Shown piece after piece: positions 9,856 through 21,579 of a DNA stretch of 64,000 bases. Source of the DNA: Nannocystis sp. (GTDB lineage: Bacteria > Myxococcota_A > Polyangia > Nannocystales > Nannocystaceae); the NCBI RefSeq assembly GCF_016714285.1, contig NZ_JADJNN010000001.1, forward strand, positions 992,001 to 1,056,000, in the 5' to 3' direction. Within the stretch, counting starts at the first letter, position 1, and each line of letters begins with the position of its first letter. The notes under the pieces were generated by a model. It was not told where the DNA came from. It did no database searches and saw only the letters and a list, made by a program, of their open reading frames with translations. The position numbers and the translations under genes were made by a program.

Positions 9856-10832
9856 ATGACCACAACCGCGCCCAAGGTTCCGAAACGGGCATACCGCACG
9901 TACGCATACACATCCTTCAAGCGAGAGTTCTCACTTCTCAGCCGCTTGCACTGGTATTTTGATTACGCCACTTCGAGTGCTGTTGGGAGCGTCCTAAGAG
10001 CCGATCCTTCCGGAACTCAGACCGTTACGCAGGCCCATCCCGCCCCTCCCATGGACGGCACTCGCTTGGCAATCCTTTCTGGCGAGTTCGTAAATGCAAG
10101 GGACGACACCATGGCGCATCTTCGTGCGGTTCTGCTCGTGAGCCCCCCCCCCCCCGCGCCCCCGCGCGCCCCGGCGCCGGCCCCCCCCACGGAAAGAGGG
10201 GCGGCGCAAGGCGCGGGCAGCCACACCCAGGCGCGGCCCCCCCCGGGGGGGAAGGGTGTGCTACCCTAGAAGATTACATCCATCGGCACTGTGAATACTA
10301 TGCGGTGTTCAAAGGCTACGTGGGGGGGCGGCCGAATACGTTATCTCCAGTTGGAGATGCACTCATAGCGCCTGGTCTAAAGAGTAGTTTGAGAACATCC
10401 CTGACATATATATCATCGTTGATGGGCCATGATTTCGGCGGCGTGTTGGCCGTCGTTGTCGAAGCGTATCAAATCCGATGTGCGGTTGCCCACAACGGAG
10501 GAGTTGTTGATAGTGAGGCCGCGAGGAGGCTCCCCAAGCTGGCGAAGAACCTGGGTAAGCGAATCCTGCTCTTCTGGAAAGAACTATTAGTGTATCTGGA
10601 TGGGATTGACAAGATTGCGCAACAGATTGATCTCACCATCCCTGAGCGACCACTGAGCAGAACAGAAGCCCGATGGCTTATTCAAGACAGCATTGACGGC
10701 AATAAGAAAATCTCAGCACACGAGATTCGCCACCGATTGGCGAACTCCCACGGGCTTAAAAGTATGCCTTCGGCGAGGGAAATTTCGGCTGAATTTGGCG
10801 TACCTGAGGGCGCAAAGATAGTAGCAAAGTAG
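9856..10832 (+). pseudogene. HEPN-like gene interrupted by a C-rich low-complexity segment
   Basis: Two open frames look like halves of one gene. The first (9856 to about 10140) starts MTTTAPKVPKRAYRTYAYTS with AGGAAG upstream. The second is in another frame from about 10257 to 10832 and includes CATLEDYIHRHCEYYAVF before any start codon. Between them lies a C/G-rich stretch that shifts the frame. The second half contains AYQIRCAVAHNGG: R-x4-H is the catalytic motif of HEPN ribonucleases, and the context is helical, so a RiboL-PSP/HEPN-like toxin is plausible but unproven. GC content is visibly lower than in the surroundings, consistent with acquired DNA. Whether the break is real or a sequencing or assembly fault cannot be decided here. 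Confidence 0.55.
10141..10254. other. C/G-homopolymer-rich segment inside the HEPN-like gene, possible sequence artefact
   Basis: Long C and G runs dominate this stretch (a C run near 10143, a run of C then G near 10237-10251). They sit abruptly in a gene that otherwise has moderate GC. The segment has no coding character in any frame and separates two frames of one protein. A poorly resolved assembly region or an error-prone read is the simplest explanation; an inserted low-complexity tract is the alternative. A second long C-run lies at about 11080-11105. Confidence 0.6.
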
Positions 10833-10988
10833 GTTCGTTGTCTTGCCCATAAAGAACGACGGGAGGCTGCAGCTGAATGGGCCAGAATTGTACGGGGTCA
10901 CGAGTTACCGTGGCTCGAAGGGATTGGCGGATTGGCCCAGCGGGAATACGCGGTCCACAGATGAGGCGAGGCATCAGGCATCAGGCGA

Positions 10989-11027
10989 GGCGAAGGCGCA
11001 CAGCGAGGAGTGACTTCTGCCTTCGCC
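10989..11027 (+). terminator. Candidate hairpin terminator after the low-GC island
   Basis: GGCGAAGGC at 10989-10997 pairs with GCCTTCGCC at 11019-11027 (9 perfect pairs, loop of 21). There is no U-tract, so intrinsic termination is uncertain. It lies in the 303-base gap (10833-11135) between the HEPN-like gene and the ATP-grasp gene, which otherwise holds a short GCATCAG direct repeat and C-runs but no recognisable gene. Confidence 0.3.
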
Positions 11028-11135
11028 TTGCGCGTTCTGCGAAATAACTCCCGACGGTCTCCCCCTCCTCTGCTGCCCCTCCCCCCCCACCCTTGCCCCC
11101 CCCCGCCATTCCCTGATACCCCAACACCACCCCGC

Positions 11136-12353
11136 ATGAACATCCTCATCCTGTCCCCCGGTTACCCCGCAGAGATGCCGCAGTTCACCCGTGGCCTCGC
11201 CGAGGTCGGCGCGCGCGTCTTCGGCGTCGGCGATCAGGGCCCTGGCGCCCTGCCGGAGCTGGTCCAGCGCCACCTCAGCGGTTACTTGCCGGTGCGTTCG
11301 CTGTGGGACGAGCAGGCCGTCGTGGACGCCGTGCGGAGCTGGCCCGAGGCGAAGCGCCTCGACGGCGTCGAGTGTTTGTGGGAGCCCGGCATGTTGCTCG
11401 CCGCCCGCCTGCGCGAGGCCCTCGGCCTCCCCGGCCTCAACGTCGCGCAGACCGTGCCCTTCCGCGACAAGGAGGCGATGAAGCAGGTGCTCGACCGCGC
11501 CGGCATTCGCACCCCGCGGCACGTCCGCTGCACCACCGTGCACGACTGCTGGGAGGCCGCCGAGCGGATCGGCTACCCGATCATCATCAAGCCGATCGCC
11601 GGCGCTGGCTCGGCCGACACCTACCGGGTCGACACGGCCGACGACCTGCGCGGGGTCCTGCCGCGGCTCTCGCACGTGCCCGAGGTCAGCGTCGAGGAGT
11701 TCGTCGACGGCGACGAGTTCACCTACGACACCGTCACGATCCGCGGCGAGGTCGCCTATCACAACGTCGCCTGGTACCGCCCGCGCCCGCTGGTCGCCCG
11801 CAGCCACGAGTGGATCTCGCCGCAGGTCATCGCCCTGCGCCACGTCGATCAGGCCGCGCTCGCTGACGGCGTCAAGATGGGCAAGCAGGTCCTGCACGCG
11901 CTCGGCTTCCAGTCCGGCTTCACCCACATGGAGTGGTACCGCAAGGCCGACGGCGAGGTCGTGTTCGGGGAGATCGGCGCCCGCCCACCCGGCGCGCATC
12001 AGGTCGACCAGATGAACTACGCCTGCGACTTCGACGTGTACCGCGAGTGGGGCCGCGCCGTCGCCTTCGGCCGCTTCGACGCCCGGATCCAGCGCAAGTA
12101 CAACGTCAGCAACATCTACAAGCGGGCCCAGGGCGAGGGCCACATCGTCCGGATCACCGGCCACGACCGCATCCACCGCCTGTACGGCGAGCACATCGTG
12201 TGGGACCGCCTGCTCCCGGTCGGCGCCCCGCGTCGCAACTGGCGCAGCACCCTCGTCTCGGACGGCTTCCTCATGGTCCGCCACCCCGAGCTCGCCGCCC
12301 TGGTCCAGATCAGCGACGACATCGGCGAGAACCTCCAGCTCATCGCTCAGTAG
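11136..12353 (+). CDS. ATP-grasp superfamily ligase
   Basis: A 405-residue protein with an ATP-grasp fold. The pre-grasp Rossmann-like part starts MNILILSPGYPAEMPQF. The ATP-binding region has PIIIKPIAGAGSADTYRV (lysine plus the flexible Gly-rich loop), EEFVDGDEFTYDTV (adenine contact and acidic residue) and FGEIGARPPGAHQVDQMNY (metal-ligand E/N region). This family joins a carboxylate, activated as an acyl phosphate, to an amine or thiol; the closest general resemblance is to carbamoyl-phosphate-synthase-like or amino-acid ligases. The substrate cannot be predicted. The start at 11136 is the first ATG at the homologous N-terminus. The gene is flanked by unrelated genes and converges on the kinase gene at 12441. 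Confidence 0.88.
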   Translation: MNILILSPGYPAEMPQFTRGLAEVGARVFGVGDQGPGALPELVQRHLSGYLPVRSLWDEQAVVDAVRSWPEAKRLDGVECLWEPGMLLAARLREALGLPGLNVAQTVPFRDKEAMKQVLDRAGIRTPRHVRCTTVHDCWEAAERIGYPIIIKPIAGAGSADTYRVDTADDLRGVLPRLSHVPEVSVEEFVDGDEFTYDTVTIRGEVAYHNVAWYRPRPLVARSHEWISPQVIALRHVDQAALADGVKMGKQVLHALGFQSGFTHMEWYRKADGEVVFGEIGARPPGAHQVDQMNYACDFDVYREWGRAVAFGRFDARIQRKYNVSNIYKRAQGEGHIVRITGHDRIHRLYGEHIVWDRLLPVGAPRRNWRSTLVSDGFLMVRHPELAALVQISDDIGENLQLIAQ

Positions 12354-12490
12354 CTCAGCTCGCAGCAACTCGCACCATAGCGTCTGCACCTCGGCCAGCG
12401 AAGCAACCGCTGAGCTCGCCCCGCGGCAACCACTGCCCACTCAGCTCGCAGCAACTCGCAGCCGCCGCGTCTGCGCCTCGGCAAGCGCCG
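12354..12490. repeat. Imperfect duplication of the 3' end of the kinase gene
   Basis: CTCAGCTCGCAGCAACTCGCA followed by a GCGTCTGC-CCTCGGC segment occurs at about 12354-12397 and again at about 12439-12485. The second copy is the C-terminal coding end of the kinase gene, including its TGA (complement TCA at 12441). The first copy lies just outside the gene. So the gene tail with its stop codon has been duplicated downstream. Confidence 0.75.
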
Positions 12491-15400
12491 CCGTCCGCCC
12501 CGCACGCTCCCCTTCACCGCCCGCCCGCGCCACCGCCTCGGCCGCCCGCAGCAGTTGCACGATCACCGGCCGCGCCTCGCCCACCTTTGCCAGCGCCGCC
12601 TCTGCTGCCGCGACCCCGGCATCGAACGCCACCCATTTCCCCGCCTGCCCCGCCGCCAGCGCCAGCCCGACCTGCGCCAGCCCGACCTCCAGCGGGTCGC
12701 GCCCCGGCGTCGCCACGAACTCCGCCAGGAAGCGCCACGCCTCCGGCTCCCCGCGCAGCAACCTCACCGTCGCGCGATGCAGGCGAACTCCGTGCACATA
12801 CCGCGACCCCAGCGAGGCGAACAGCGCCTCCGCGCGCGCGTAGTGCTCGTCCGCCGCCGCCAGCCGCCCCAACAGCAGCGCCAGGTCTCCCGCCCCGCCG
12901 AGCGTCAGCGCCAGCGCCTTGCGATCGCCGCTCGCCTCCGCCGCCGCCATCGCCTGCGAGAATCGCGTCTCCGCCGCGCCCCAGTCCTCGCGCTGCAACG
13001 CGATCTCCGCCAGGTTCCCCGCGATCCGCGGCAACAGCAGCGTCAGCCCGCAACCCCGCGCCAGCCGCTCCGCCGCCGCCAGCTCGGCCTCCGCCGCGTC
13101 CAGCTCCCCGACCGCACGCAGCGTCACCGCCGAGGCCAGCGCCGTGCGGGCCTGCCCGCCCAGATCCCCGGCCCGCTCGAACGCCGCCGCCGCCTGGGCC
13201 AGCGCCGCCCGGCTCTCGGCGAAGCGCCGCTCGAAGCGAGCCACCAGCCCGTGCCAGCGCAGCGCCTCACCCAGCACATCGTCGTGCCCACCGCGTCGCG
13301 CCGCCGCCTCCACCTCCCGACACCGGGCCCGCGCCAGCGCCAGCGACCCGTCCCCGCCGCGCATCCACGTCAGCCACACCGCCTGCATCCGCCCTCGCAG
13401 CCGCCGCACGTCCTCCACCCCCAGCCCGACCCGATCCGCCAGCACCGCGTGCTCACCGAGCACCCGCTCCGCCCGATCGTACTGCCCCGCCAGCTGCATC
13501 TGATACGTCGCGTCGAGCAGCGGCGCCATCGCCTCCACGAGATCGCCGGCCGCGATCAAGTGCCGCGCCAGCGCCTCCGCGTGCCCCTGCGCGTGCGCCC
13601 CGTGGCGTCGCCGCAGGATCGCCGCGCAGCAGCGGTGATGCAGCCCGCGTCGCCCCGCCTCCTCCGCCAGATCCTCGAGGCTCTCGCGCAGCATTCCGTG
13701 CACGAAGGCCCAGCCCGCGCCGCCGACCACCGCCAGCCGCTGCGCCACCAACAGCTCCACCAGCCCCGCCGGCGCCGTGATCCCCTCAAAGGCGCAGCCC
13801 TCCGCCCACGCCGCCGGATCGACCTCGAGCCCGAGCGCCGCCGCCAGCTCGAGCGCCTGGCGAGCCTCCGCCGCCGCCTCGCCGTACTGCTGCGCCAGCA
13901 GACGCGCCAGCCGCTCCTGCCACAGCGCGTGCATCCCGTCCGGCAGATCGAGCGAGGCCCCCTGCGCCAGCGCGAACCCCTGCGGCCCCGCCAGCAGCAC
14001 CCCCCGCGCGACCCAGTCTCCGACCAGCTGCACCGAGAACAGCGGATTACCACCGGCTCGCGCCAGCACCCCCTCGACCAGCCCACCCTCGAGCCCGAGC
14101 CGCTCGCTGATCAGCGCCCGGTGCTCCGCCTCGCTCAGCGGCGCCACCTCGAGGCTCGTCAGCCCGCGCATCCCGGCCAGCTCCTCGATCATCCGCGCCT
14201 CGGCCGGCCGCTCGGCGACGAGATCGTCGCGCACCGTCAACACCACCAGCACCGGCGGCCCGCCGCCGCCGAGCAGGTAGCGCGTGAAGTCGAGGCACTC
14301 CGGCCCCCACATCGCGTCCTCGAACCACAGCAGCGCCGGCCGCTCCCGCGTGCAGCGCCGCAGGTACCCCGCCAGCACCGCGTGCCGCTCGCGCTGCTCC
14401 GCCAGGCGCACCCGCGGCCGCTCCCCGCTCGCGTCGCCCGGCAGCATGTACTCCGTCAGCGCCGCCGCCTCGTAGCCCAGCGCCGCCGACCTGTCCTTTG
14501 GGCCATCCCCACCGATCCCCGTCAGCACCCGCTCGAACACCTCGTCGCCGCCCAGCCCGACGCACTGCAGCCGCAGGGCCAGCATCCGCGGCAGCCCGTC
14601 GCCCGCCCCGCCGAAGGGCCCGTGGCTGGCCCGCAGCACCGTCGCCGCCCCGAGCTCCTGGCTGCGCGTCGCCAACCACTCCACCAGCCGCGACTTCCCG
14701 ACCCCCGACGGCCCGCGCACCAGCAGCGCCCGCGGCCGCCCCGATGCGTGCACCTGCGCCAGCCCGGCCCACAGCGCGTCCCGCTCCGTCGCGCGTCCGA
14801 CCAGCGGCACCTCGCGGAACCTGTACAGCGCCAGCCCGGCCCCGCGCAGCGGCCGGATCGTCATCGCATCCTCCGCCCGCCGCCAGCTCCCCGCCAGCGG
14901 CGGCGCATCCCCGGCCGCCAAACCACCTGTCCCAACAGTCAGCCCACCTGTCCCTCCGGACACCTCCGAACCACCTGTCCCAACAGTCAGCCCACCTGTC
15001 CCTCCGGACACCTCCGAACCACCTGTCCCAACAGCCAGCCCACCTGTCCCAACAGCCCCCGCGACCGCGACCGTACGCTCTGTCGGGTCGACCCGCGGCT
15101 CCGCCACCGCCGCGCCGACCCGCTCCCCGGCCGCCGCCAGGCGCGTCTCGCCCGTCTCGTCGACTCGCGCCGCCGCCTCCCGCGTCGCCGGTGCGATCAC
15201 CGTCGACTCCGCGCTCCACACCGCCGCCCGCCCGGTCGTCGCCGGCCCCGGTCCCGCCAGCGGCTGCGTCTGCGCCGTCCGGTCCAGCGCCACCGCCCCG
15301 TCCGCGACCGCCGCCCACGCCATCCGCTCCGGCGCCGGCGGCCCCGGCAGCCGCGTCAACGCCCACGCCGCATCCGCCGCGCACGCGAAGCGCTGCCCCG

Positions 15401-16244
15401 GCCGCTTCGCCAGCAGCCGCCGCAACCACCCCTCGAGCTCCGGCGGCACCGCGAAGCGCGGCGCGAACACCCCCGGCGCCTCATACAGATGCAGCCCCGC
15501 CAGCTGGACCAGGCTCCCCGCCACGAAGGGCGGCAGCCCGCAGCACAGCTCCCACACCACGCAGCCCAGCGCGTACAGATCGGTCCACGGCCCGAAGTCC
15601 CGCCACAGCCCGAGCAGCTGCTCCGGCGCCATGTAAGCCGGCGTCCCGGCGCTGCGCGGCTCGTCGCCCGCCAGCGACTTGCTCGGCGTCAGCGTGTGCG
15701 CCACTCCGAAGTCCGTCAGCTTGATCGCCACGTCCTCCTCGCCCGCCAGCAGCACGTTGCCGGGCTTGAGGTCGCAGTGCACCACCCCGCGCGCGTGTGC
15801 GTGGGCCAGCGCCGCCAGGATCGCCCGCACCAGCACCTGCAGCAGCGGCCAGCTCGGCGCCGCCTGCAGCCCCTCGAGGCTCCCGCGCGGCATGTACTCC
15901 ATCACCAGGTACGGGCTGTCGACCGCCAGCCCGGACGCCAGGGCCGCCGCCGGCCCGACCTCGCCCTGGTCGTACACCGCCACGATCCCCGGGTGCACCA
16001 GCCCCGCCACCGCCCGCACCTCGCGCTGGAACGCGACGCGGTAGCTCGCCTGCCGGGCCCAGTGCTGGCCGATCACCTTGATCGCCACCGCCACGCCCTC
16101 CTCGCGGTGGACCGCCCGCCACACCTCGCCCATCCCGCCGGAGCCGATCGGCCGCTCGAGCACGAAGGGCCCGAGCAGCGCCTGCTGCGGGACCGCGGCC
16201 AACGCGACTGGATCGGCGGCAATCATCCGCGTACTTGCGACCAT
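12441..16244 (-). CDS. Ser/Thr protein kinase fused to an AAA ATPase and TPR-like domain
   Basis: A protein of about 1267 residues from the ATG at 16244; an ATG at 16226 is also possible. The Hanks-type kinase domain has GSGGMGEVW, VAIKVIG, HCDLKPGNVLL (HCD in place of HRD), DFGVAH and GTPAYMAPEQ, so it appears active. A Gly/Thr/Val linker made of 16-residue repeats follows. Next is a STAND-like ATPase with Walker A GPSGVGKS and Walker B-like ALLWFEDAMWG. A long Ala-rich helical C-terminus has the spacing of TPRs. Kinase-AAA-TPR proteins of this type are typical myxobacterial signalling kinases. It is probably cytoplasmic, as no membrane helix is evident. The linker is encoded by the dispersed TGTCC repeat in antisense. 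Confidence 0.92.
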   Translation of the reverse strand: MVASTRMIAADPVALAAVPQQALLGPFVLERPIGSGGMGEVWRAVHREEGVAVAIKVIGQHWARQASYRVAFQREVRAVAGLVHPGIVAVYDQGEVGPAAALASGLAVDSPYLVMEYMPRGSLEGLQAAPSWPLLQVLVRAILAALAHAHARGVVHCDLKPGNVLLAGEEDVAIKLTDFGVAHTLTPSKSLAGDEPRSAGTPAYMAPEQLLGLWRDFGPWTDLYALGCVVWELCCGLPPFVAGSLVQLAGLHLYEAPGVFAPRFAVPPELEGWLRRLLAKRPGQRFACAADAAWALTRLPGPPAPERMAWAAVADGAVALDRTAQTQPLAGPGPATTGRAAVWSAESTVIAPATREAAARVDETGETRLAAAGERVGAAVAEPRVDPTERTVAVAGAVGTGGLAVGTGGSEVSGGTGGLTVGTGGSEVSGGTGGLTVGTGGLAAGDAPPLAGSWRRAEDAMTIRPLRGAGLALYRFREVPLVGRATERDALWAGLAQVHASGRPRALLVRGPSGVGKSRLVEWLATRSQELGAATVLRASHGPFGGAGDGLPRMLALRLQCVGLGGDEVFERVLTGIGGDGPKDRSAALGYEAAALTEYMLPGDASGERPRVRLAEQRERHAVLAGYLRRCTRERPALLWFEDAMWGPECLDFTRYLLGGGGPPVLVVLTVRDDLVAERPAEARMIEELAGMRGLTSLEVAPLSEAEHRALISERLGLEGGLVEGVLARAGGNPLFSVQLVGDWVARGVLLAGPQGFALAQGASLDLPDGMHALWQERLARLLAQQYGEAAAEARQALELAAALGLEVDPAAWAEGCAFEGITAPAGLVELLVAQRLAVVGGAGWAFVHGMLRESLEDLAEEAGRRGLHHRCCAAILRRRHGAHAQGHAEALARHLIAAGDLVEAMAPLLDATYQMQLAGQYDRAERVLGEHAVLADRVGLGVEDVRRLRGRMQAVWLTWMRGGDGSLALARARCREVEAAARRGGHDDVLGEALRWHGLVARFERRFAESRAALAQAAAAFERAGDLGGQARTALASAVTLRAVGELDAAEAELAAAERLARGCGLTLLLPRIAGNLAEIALQREDWGAAETRFSQAMAAAEASGDRKALALTLGGAGDLALLLGRLAAADEHYARAEALFASLGSRYVHGVRLHRATVRLLRGEPEAWRFLAEFVATPGRDPLEVGLAQVGLALAAGQAGKWVAFDAGVAAAEAALAKVGEARPVIVQLLRAAEAVARAGGEGERAGRTAALAEAQTRRLRVAAS
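14921..15060. repeat. 48-bp tandem repeats with TGTCC modules, coding the kinase linker
   Basis: Starting at 14921, 14969 and 15017, a 48-bp unit (AACCACCTGTCCCAACAG, then CCCACCTGTCCCTCCGGACACC) is repeated 2.9 times, nearly identically. It contains TGTCC-CTCC-GGACA inverted repeats. Read on the minus strand it yields a 16-residue unit (VGTGGSEVSGGTGGLT) in the linker between the kinase and ATPase domains. It belongs to the dispersed element seen across the window. Confidence 0.9.
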
Positions 16245-16402
16245 ACACCCGGATCGCCCCGCAGCCGCAGCCGCCCTACTCCCACGCGCACATGCCATCA
16301 TCCGCGCGGTAGCCGCGGAGACAGAACGCATCGGTGGCGACGATGTACCACCCGACCATCAGCCCCAGGCCCGCGATCCACAGACCAGCCCTCCACCAGC
16401 GG

Positions 16403-16482
16403 TGCCCGGAGCGGGACTCGAACCCGCACGCTTGCGCAAGGGATTTTAAGTCCCCCGTGTCTACCGATTCCACCATCCGGGC
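16403..16482 (-). tRNA. tRNA-Leu (UAA)
   Basis: The minus strand folds as a class II tRNA. The acceptor GCCCGGA pairs with TCCGGGC. The anticodon stem GGGA/TCCC carries a loop with TAA. A short variable arm (TGC GCAA GCG) and a T-arm GCGGG-TTCGAGT-CCCGC follow. The discriminator is A, followed by CC but not CCA, so CCA is added post-transcriptionally. The UAA anticodon reads UUA/UUG, rare codons in this GC-rich genome. It lies 159 bases before the kinase start on the same strand. Confidence 0.95.
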
Positions 16483-16684
16483 CTCGATCGCACTGCACCT
16501 TAGGACAGGCCGCGCGCCCCCGACAACAAGCCCCGCCGCAACAATCATCCCCGCAATACCACCCCTCGCTACCCAAGAGTTGCCTGAACTGTACATCCGA
16601 GCAAGTGCGCAAACTATCAGCCCTGCGCGAAGTGGCCCCCGCAACACGCGCGAGATCGCGTGCTAAGAGCCAGGCTCCCTCGCC

Positions 16685-19591
<2,907 letters not shown>

Positions 19592-19837
19592 AGCGCCCCG
19601 CACGGCTGGGCGCGGTGCTGGGCGTGCACGTGCGCGGTGCTCAGGCTCTCGATTCCGCGCGAGCAAGCCGGCGCTAGAGCGGGACGGGTCCGTCCGGACC
19701 GCCCTGAGGGTTCGCTACATTGCTCGCATCCGTGGACCGCGCCGCGCTGGGTACTCGACCCCCCGGAAAAATTTCGGCTAACATCCGCTAGCCGCACTTG
19801 CGCATCGGGTGTTAATTCATCTAAAACTTTCAGCAAC

Positions 19838-21535
19838 ATGACCAATCAAAATCAAAATTGGATCTTCGGCACGAATGCTCGCCTGGACTTCTCGACCAAT
19901 CCCCCCACCGCACTCGCACTGAGCGGCAACAGCATCGACACCAGTGAGGGCTGTGCCTCCATTTCAGATGCCAACGGCAACCTCCTGATGTACACCGACG
20001 GATGCAAGCTTTGGAACGGAGCCAACGAAGTGCAGTCTTCGGCTCTGCTCGGAGACGCTTCCTCCACGCAATCCGCCATCATCGTCCCTGACCCGGGCAA
20101 CAGCAAGCGCTATTACGTGCTGACGATGGACGGAAGCACCAATACGGATGCGCCGTATAACCACTTTAATGGCGTGCGGGTTGATGTGACCAATCCCGGA
20201 ACCTGGGTCATTACACCATTGTCCGACCTGATGACCCTGCCCAGTACGGAAGGCTTCTCGCCGGCAGAAAAGTTGACGGCTGTACCGCACAGGAACTGCA
20301 CAGACACTTGGGTGGTGACCATCCTGCAAGCCGGAAAATTGGAAGCCATGGATGGAATTGGCACGTTCAGGGTCTTCCTGATCAACGCCGCTGGCATCAC
20401 CTGGGTGGCTGACACCTCGATGAGGATCGCTGTTTATGAAGTTGGATACCTCCGAGGGAGCCCGGATGGCAGCATGCTGGCGGTCGCCAATGCGCCGACA
20501 AACAGTGTGCGTATCTATCCTTTTGACAATACCACTGGTGCCATCAACATCAACATTTCGCTCCAGCGTGAGACGAGCACACCCACCGAACCTGAGGAAA
20601 TTGTCAGGAGGGTGTATGGGGTGGAGTTCTCACCAGACAGCAAGGTGCTCTACTTTGGCAACCTCAGCTACAGCACGACCGAGGGTGGTTCGGCAGCCGC
20701 CCAGACAGGGCATGTATTCCAGGTGGATTTGACACCCGCCGTGTTGCCAGCTCCTACTTTGGTCGGTTCCGTGCTCAACGGTGGTGGCCTTTATGCCATC
20801 GGTGCCTTGCAACGTGGTATCGATGGACGTATTTACATTGCGAAAGATGGTGAATCAAGCCTTGCCGCCATCTTGAACCCTAATGTGTTGGGGGCAGGCT
20901 GCAACTTCACCGACAACTACATTGTCCTTCCGACTACCGCAGTCAGTAGACTTGGCCTCCCCAACATCTTCCCCAATCCTTGTGACGAGACGGGCGATTG
21001 CGGCTGCGGTTGTCATGGGTGCAACGAGGATGCCGAGGTTCAAAACGAGGAGCTCATCGACCGCGCCAAAGCGAAGTCCTTCACGCAGACGCAGGCCCAA
21101 AACTGTAAAAAGCCTTTTGATCCGTCTTCCATTCAGGCCATCCCGGCAGGCCTCAGCTTGGCGCCCTGCTTTCACTTCCACTGGGGCGACGGAGCCAATG
21201 ACCAGATCGAGGAGCACGACACCGAGGTGTTCTACCTCACCGTCTGCAACCCCTTCAACGACCTGCAATACAACGGCCTGCGCATCACCAAGGTCACGCT
21301 GATCCCGGACATCCATCCCCTGTCGAGCATCCAGATCGTGCCCGACCGCTTTGTGGTGTTCGATTGCCTGGAGGCCTGCACCTGCCAGACCCGCGAGTTT
21401 GCGATGATCACCCGCGCCGCCAACACGGCCGGAGATTACAAGCTCCATGTGGACTACTGCTTCGAAAGCATCTCCCTCGCCAAACGCAGCACCCACGGGC
21501 ATGTCGAGTTTGACGTGCGGATCACCGAGGACTGA
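19838..21535 (+). CDS. Bacteroidetes-like secreted-type beta-propeller protein, foreign composition
   Basis: A 565-residue protein. The N-terminal two thirds (NWIFGTNARLDFSTNPPTAL, then EGCASISDANGNLLMYTDG and STQSAIIVPDPG) matches the start of many Bacteroidetes gliding-motility-associated or type-IX-secreted proteins, a propeller-like domain. A Cys-rich hinge (CDETGDCGCGCHGC) leads to a C-terminal domain without a recognisable sorting signal. No signal peptide is seen after the ATG at 19838, and upstream codons do not supply one. GC content is clearly lower up to about 21150 and higher afterwards, which suggests a chimera of an acquired gene with a local or other 3' part. It sits between uvrA and a copy of the uvrA 3' end, as expected for a DNA insertion. 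Function unknown. Confidence 0.8.
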   Translation: MTNQNQNWIFGTNARLDFSTNPPTALALSGNSIDTSEGCASISDANGNLLMYTDGCKLWNGANEVQSSALLGDASSTQSAIIVPDPGNSKRYYVLTMDGSTNTDAPYNHFNGVRVDVTNPGTWVITPLSDLMTLPSTEGFSPAEKLTAVPHRNCTDTWVVTILQAGKLEAMDGIGTFRVFLINAAGITWVADTSMRIAVYEVGYLRGSPDGSMLAVANAPTNSVRIYPFDNTTGAININISLQRETSTPTEPEEIVRRVYGVEFSPDSKVLYFGNLSYSTTEGGSAAAQTGHVFQVDLTPAVLPAPTLVGSVLNGGGLYAIGALQRGIDGRIYIAKDGESSLAAILNPNVLGAGCNFTDNYIVLPTTAVSRLGLPNIFPNPCDETGDCGCGCHGCNEDAEVQNEELIDRAKAKSFTQTQAQNCKKPFDPSSIQAIPAGLSLAPCFHFHWGDGANDQIEEHDTEVFYLTVCNPFNDLQYNGLRITKVTLIPDIHPLSSIQIVPDRFVVFDCLEACTCQTREFAMITRAANTAGDYKLHVDYCFESISLAKRSTHGHVEFDVRITED

Positions 21536-21545
21536 TCCGTCCTCC

Positions 21546-21570
21546 CTCAAGCCCCTGCTCGCGGGGAAGT
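21546..21570 (+). repeat. Second copy of the uvrA 3' terminus
   Basis: CTCAAGCCCCTGCTCGCGG and the following GGAAGT match 22 of 25 bases at 19565-19589, the last codons of uvrA (LKPLLAVK-stop). Here the reading frame also ends in a stop (TAG). The two copies flank the low-GC gene at 19838-21535 as direct repeats. This is consistent with insertion just behind uvrA accompanied by target duplication, or with recombination between two gene tails. Confidence 0.8.
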
Positions 21571-21579
21571 AGCCGGGCC

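Noticed and set aside
16276..16647. Long frame including MVESVDTGDLKSLAQACG
   Set aside because: This segment is the translation of tRNA-Leu itself, a common annotation artefact.
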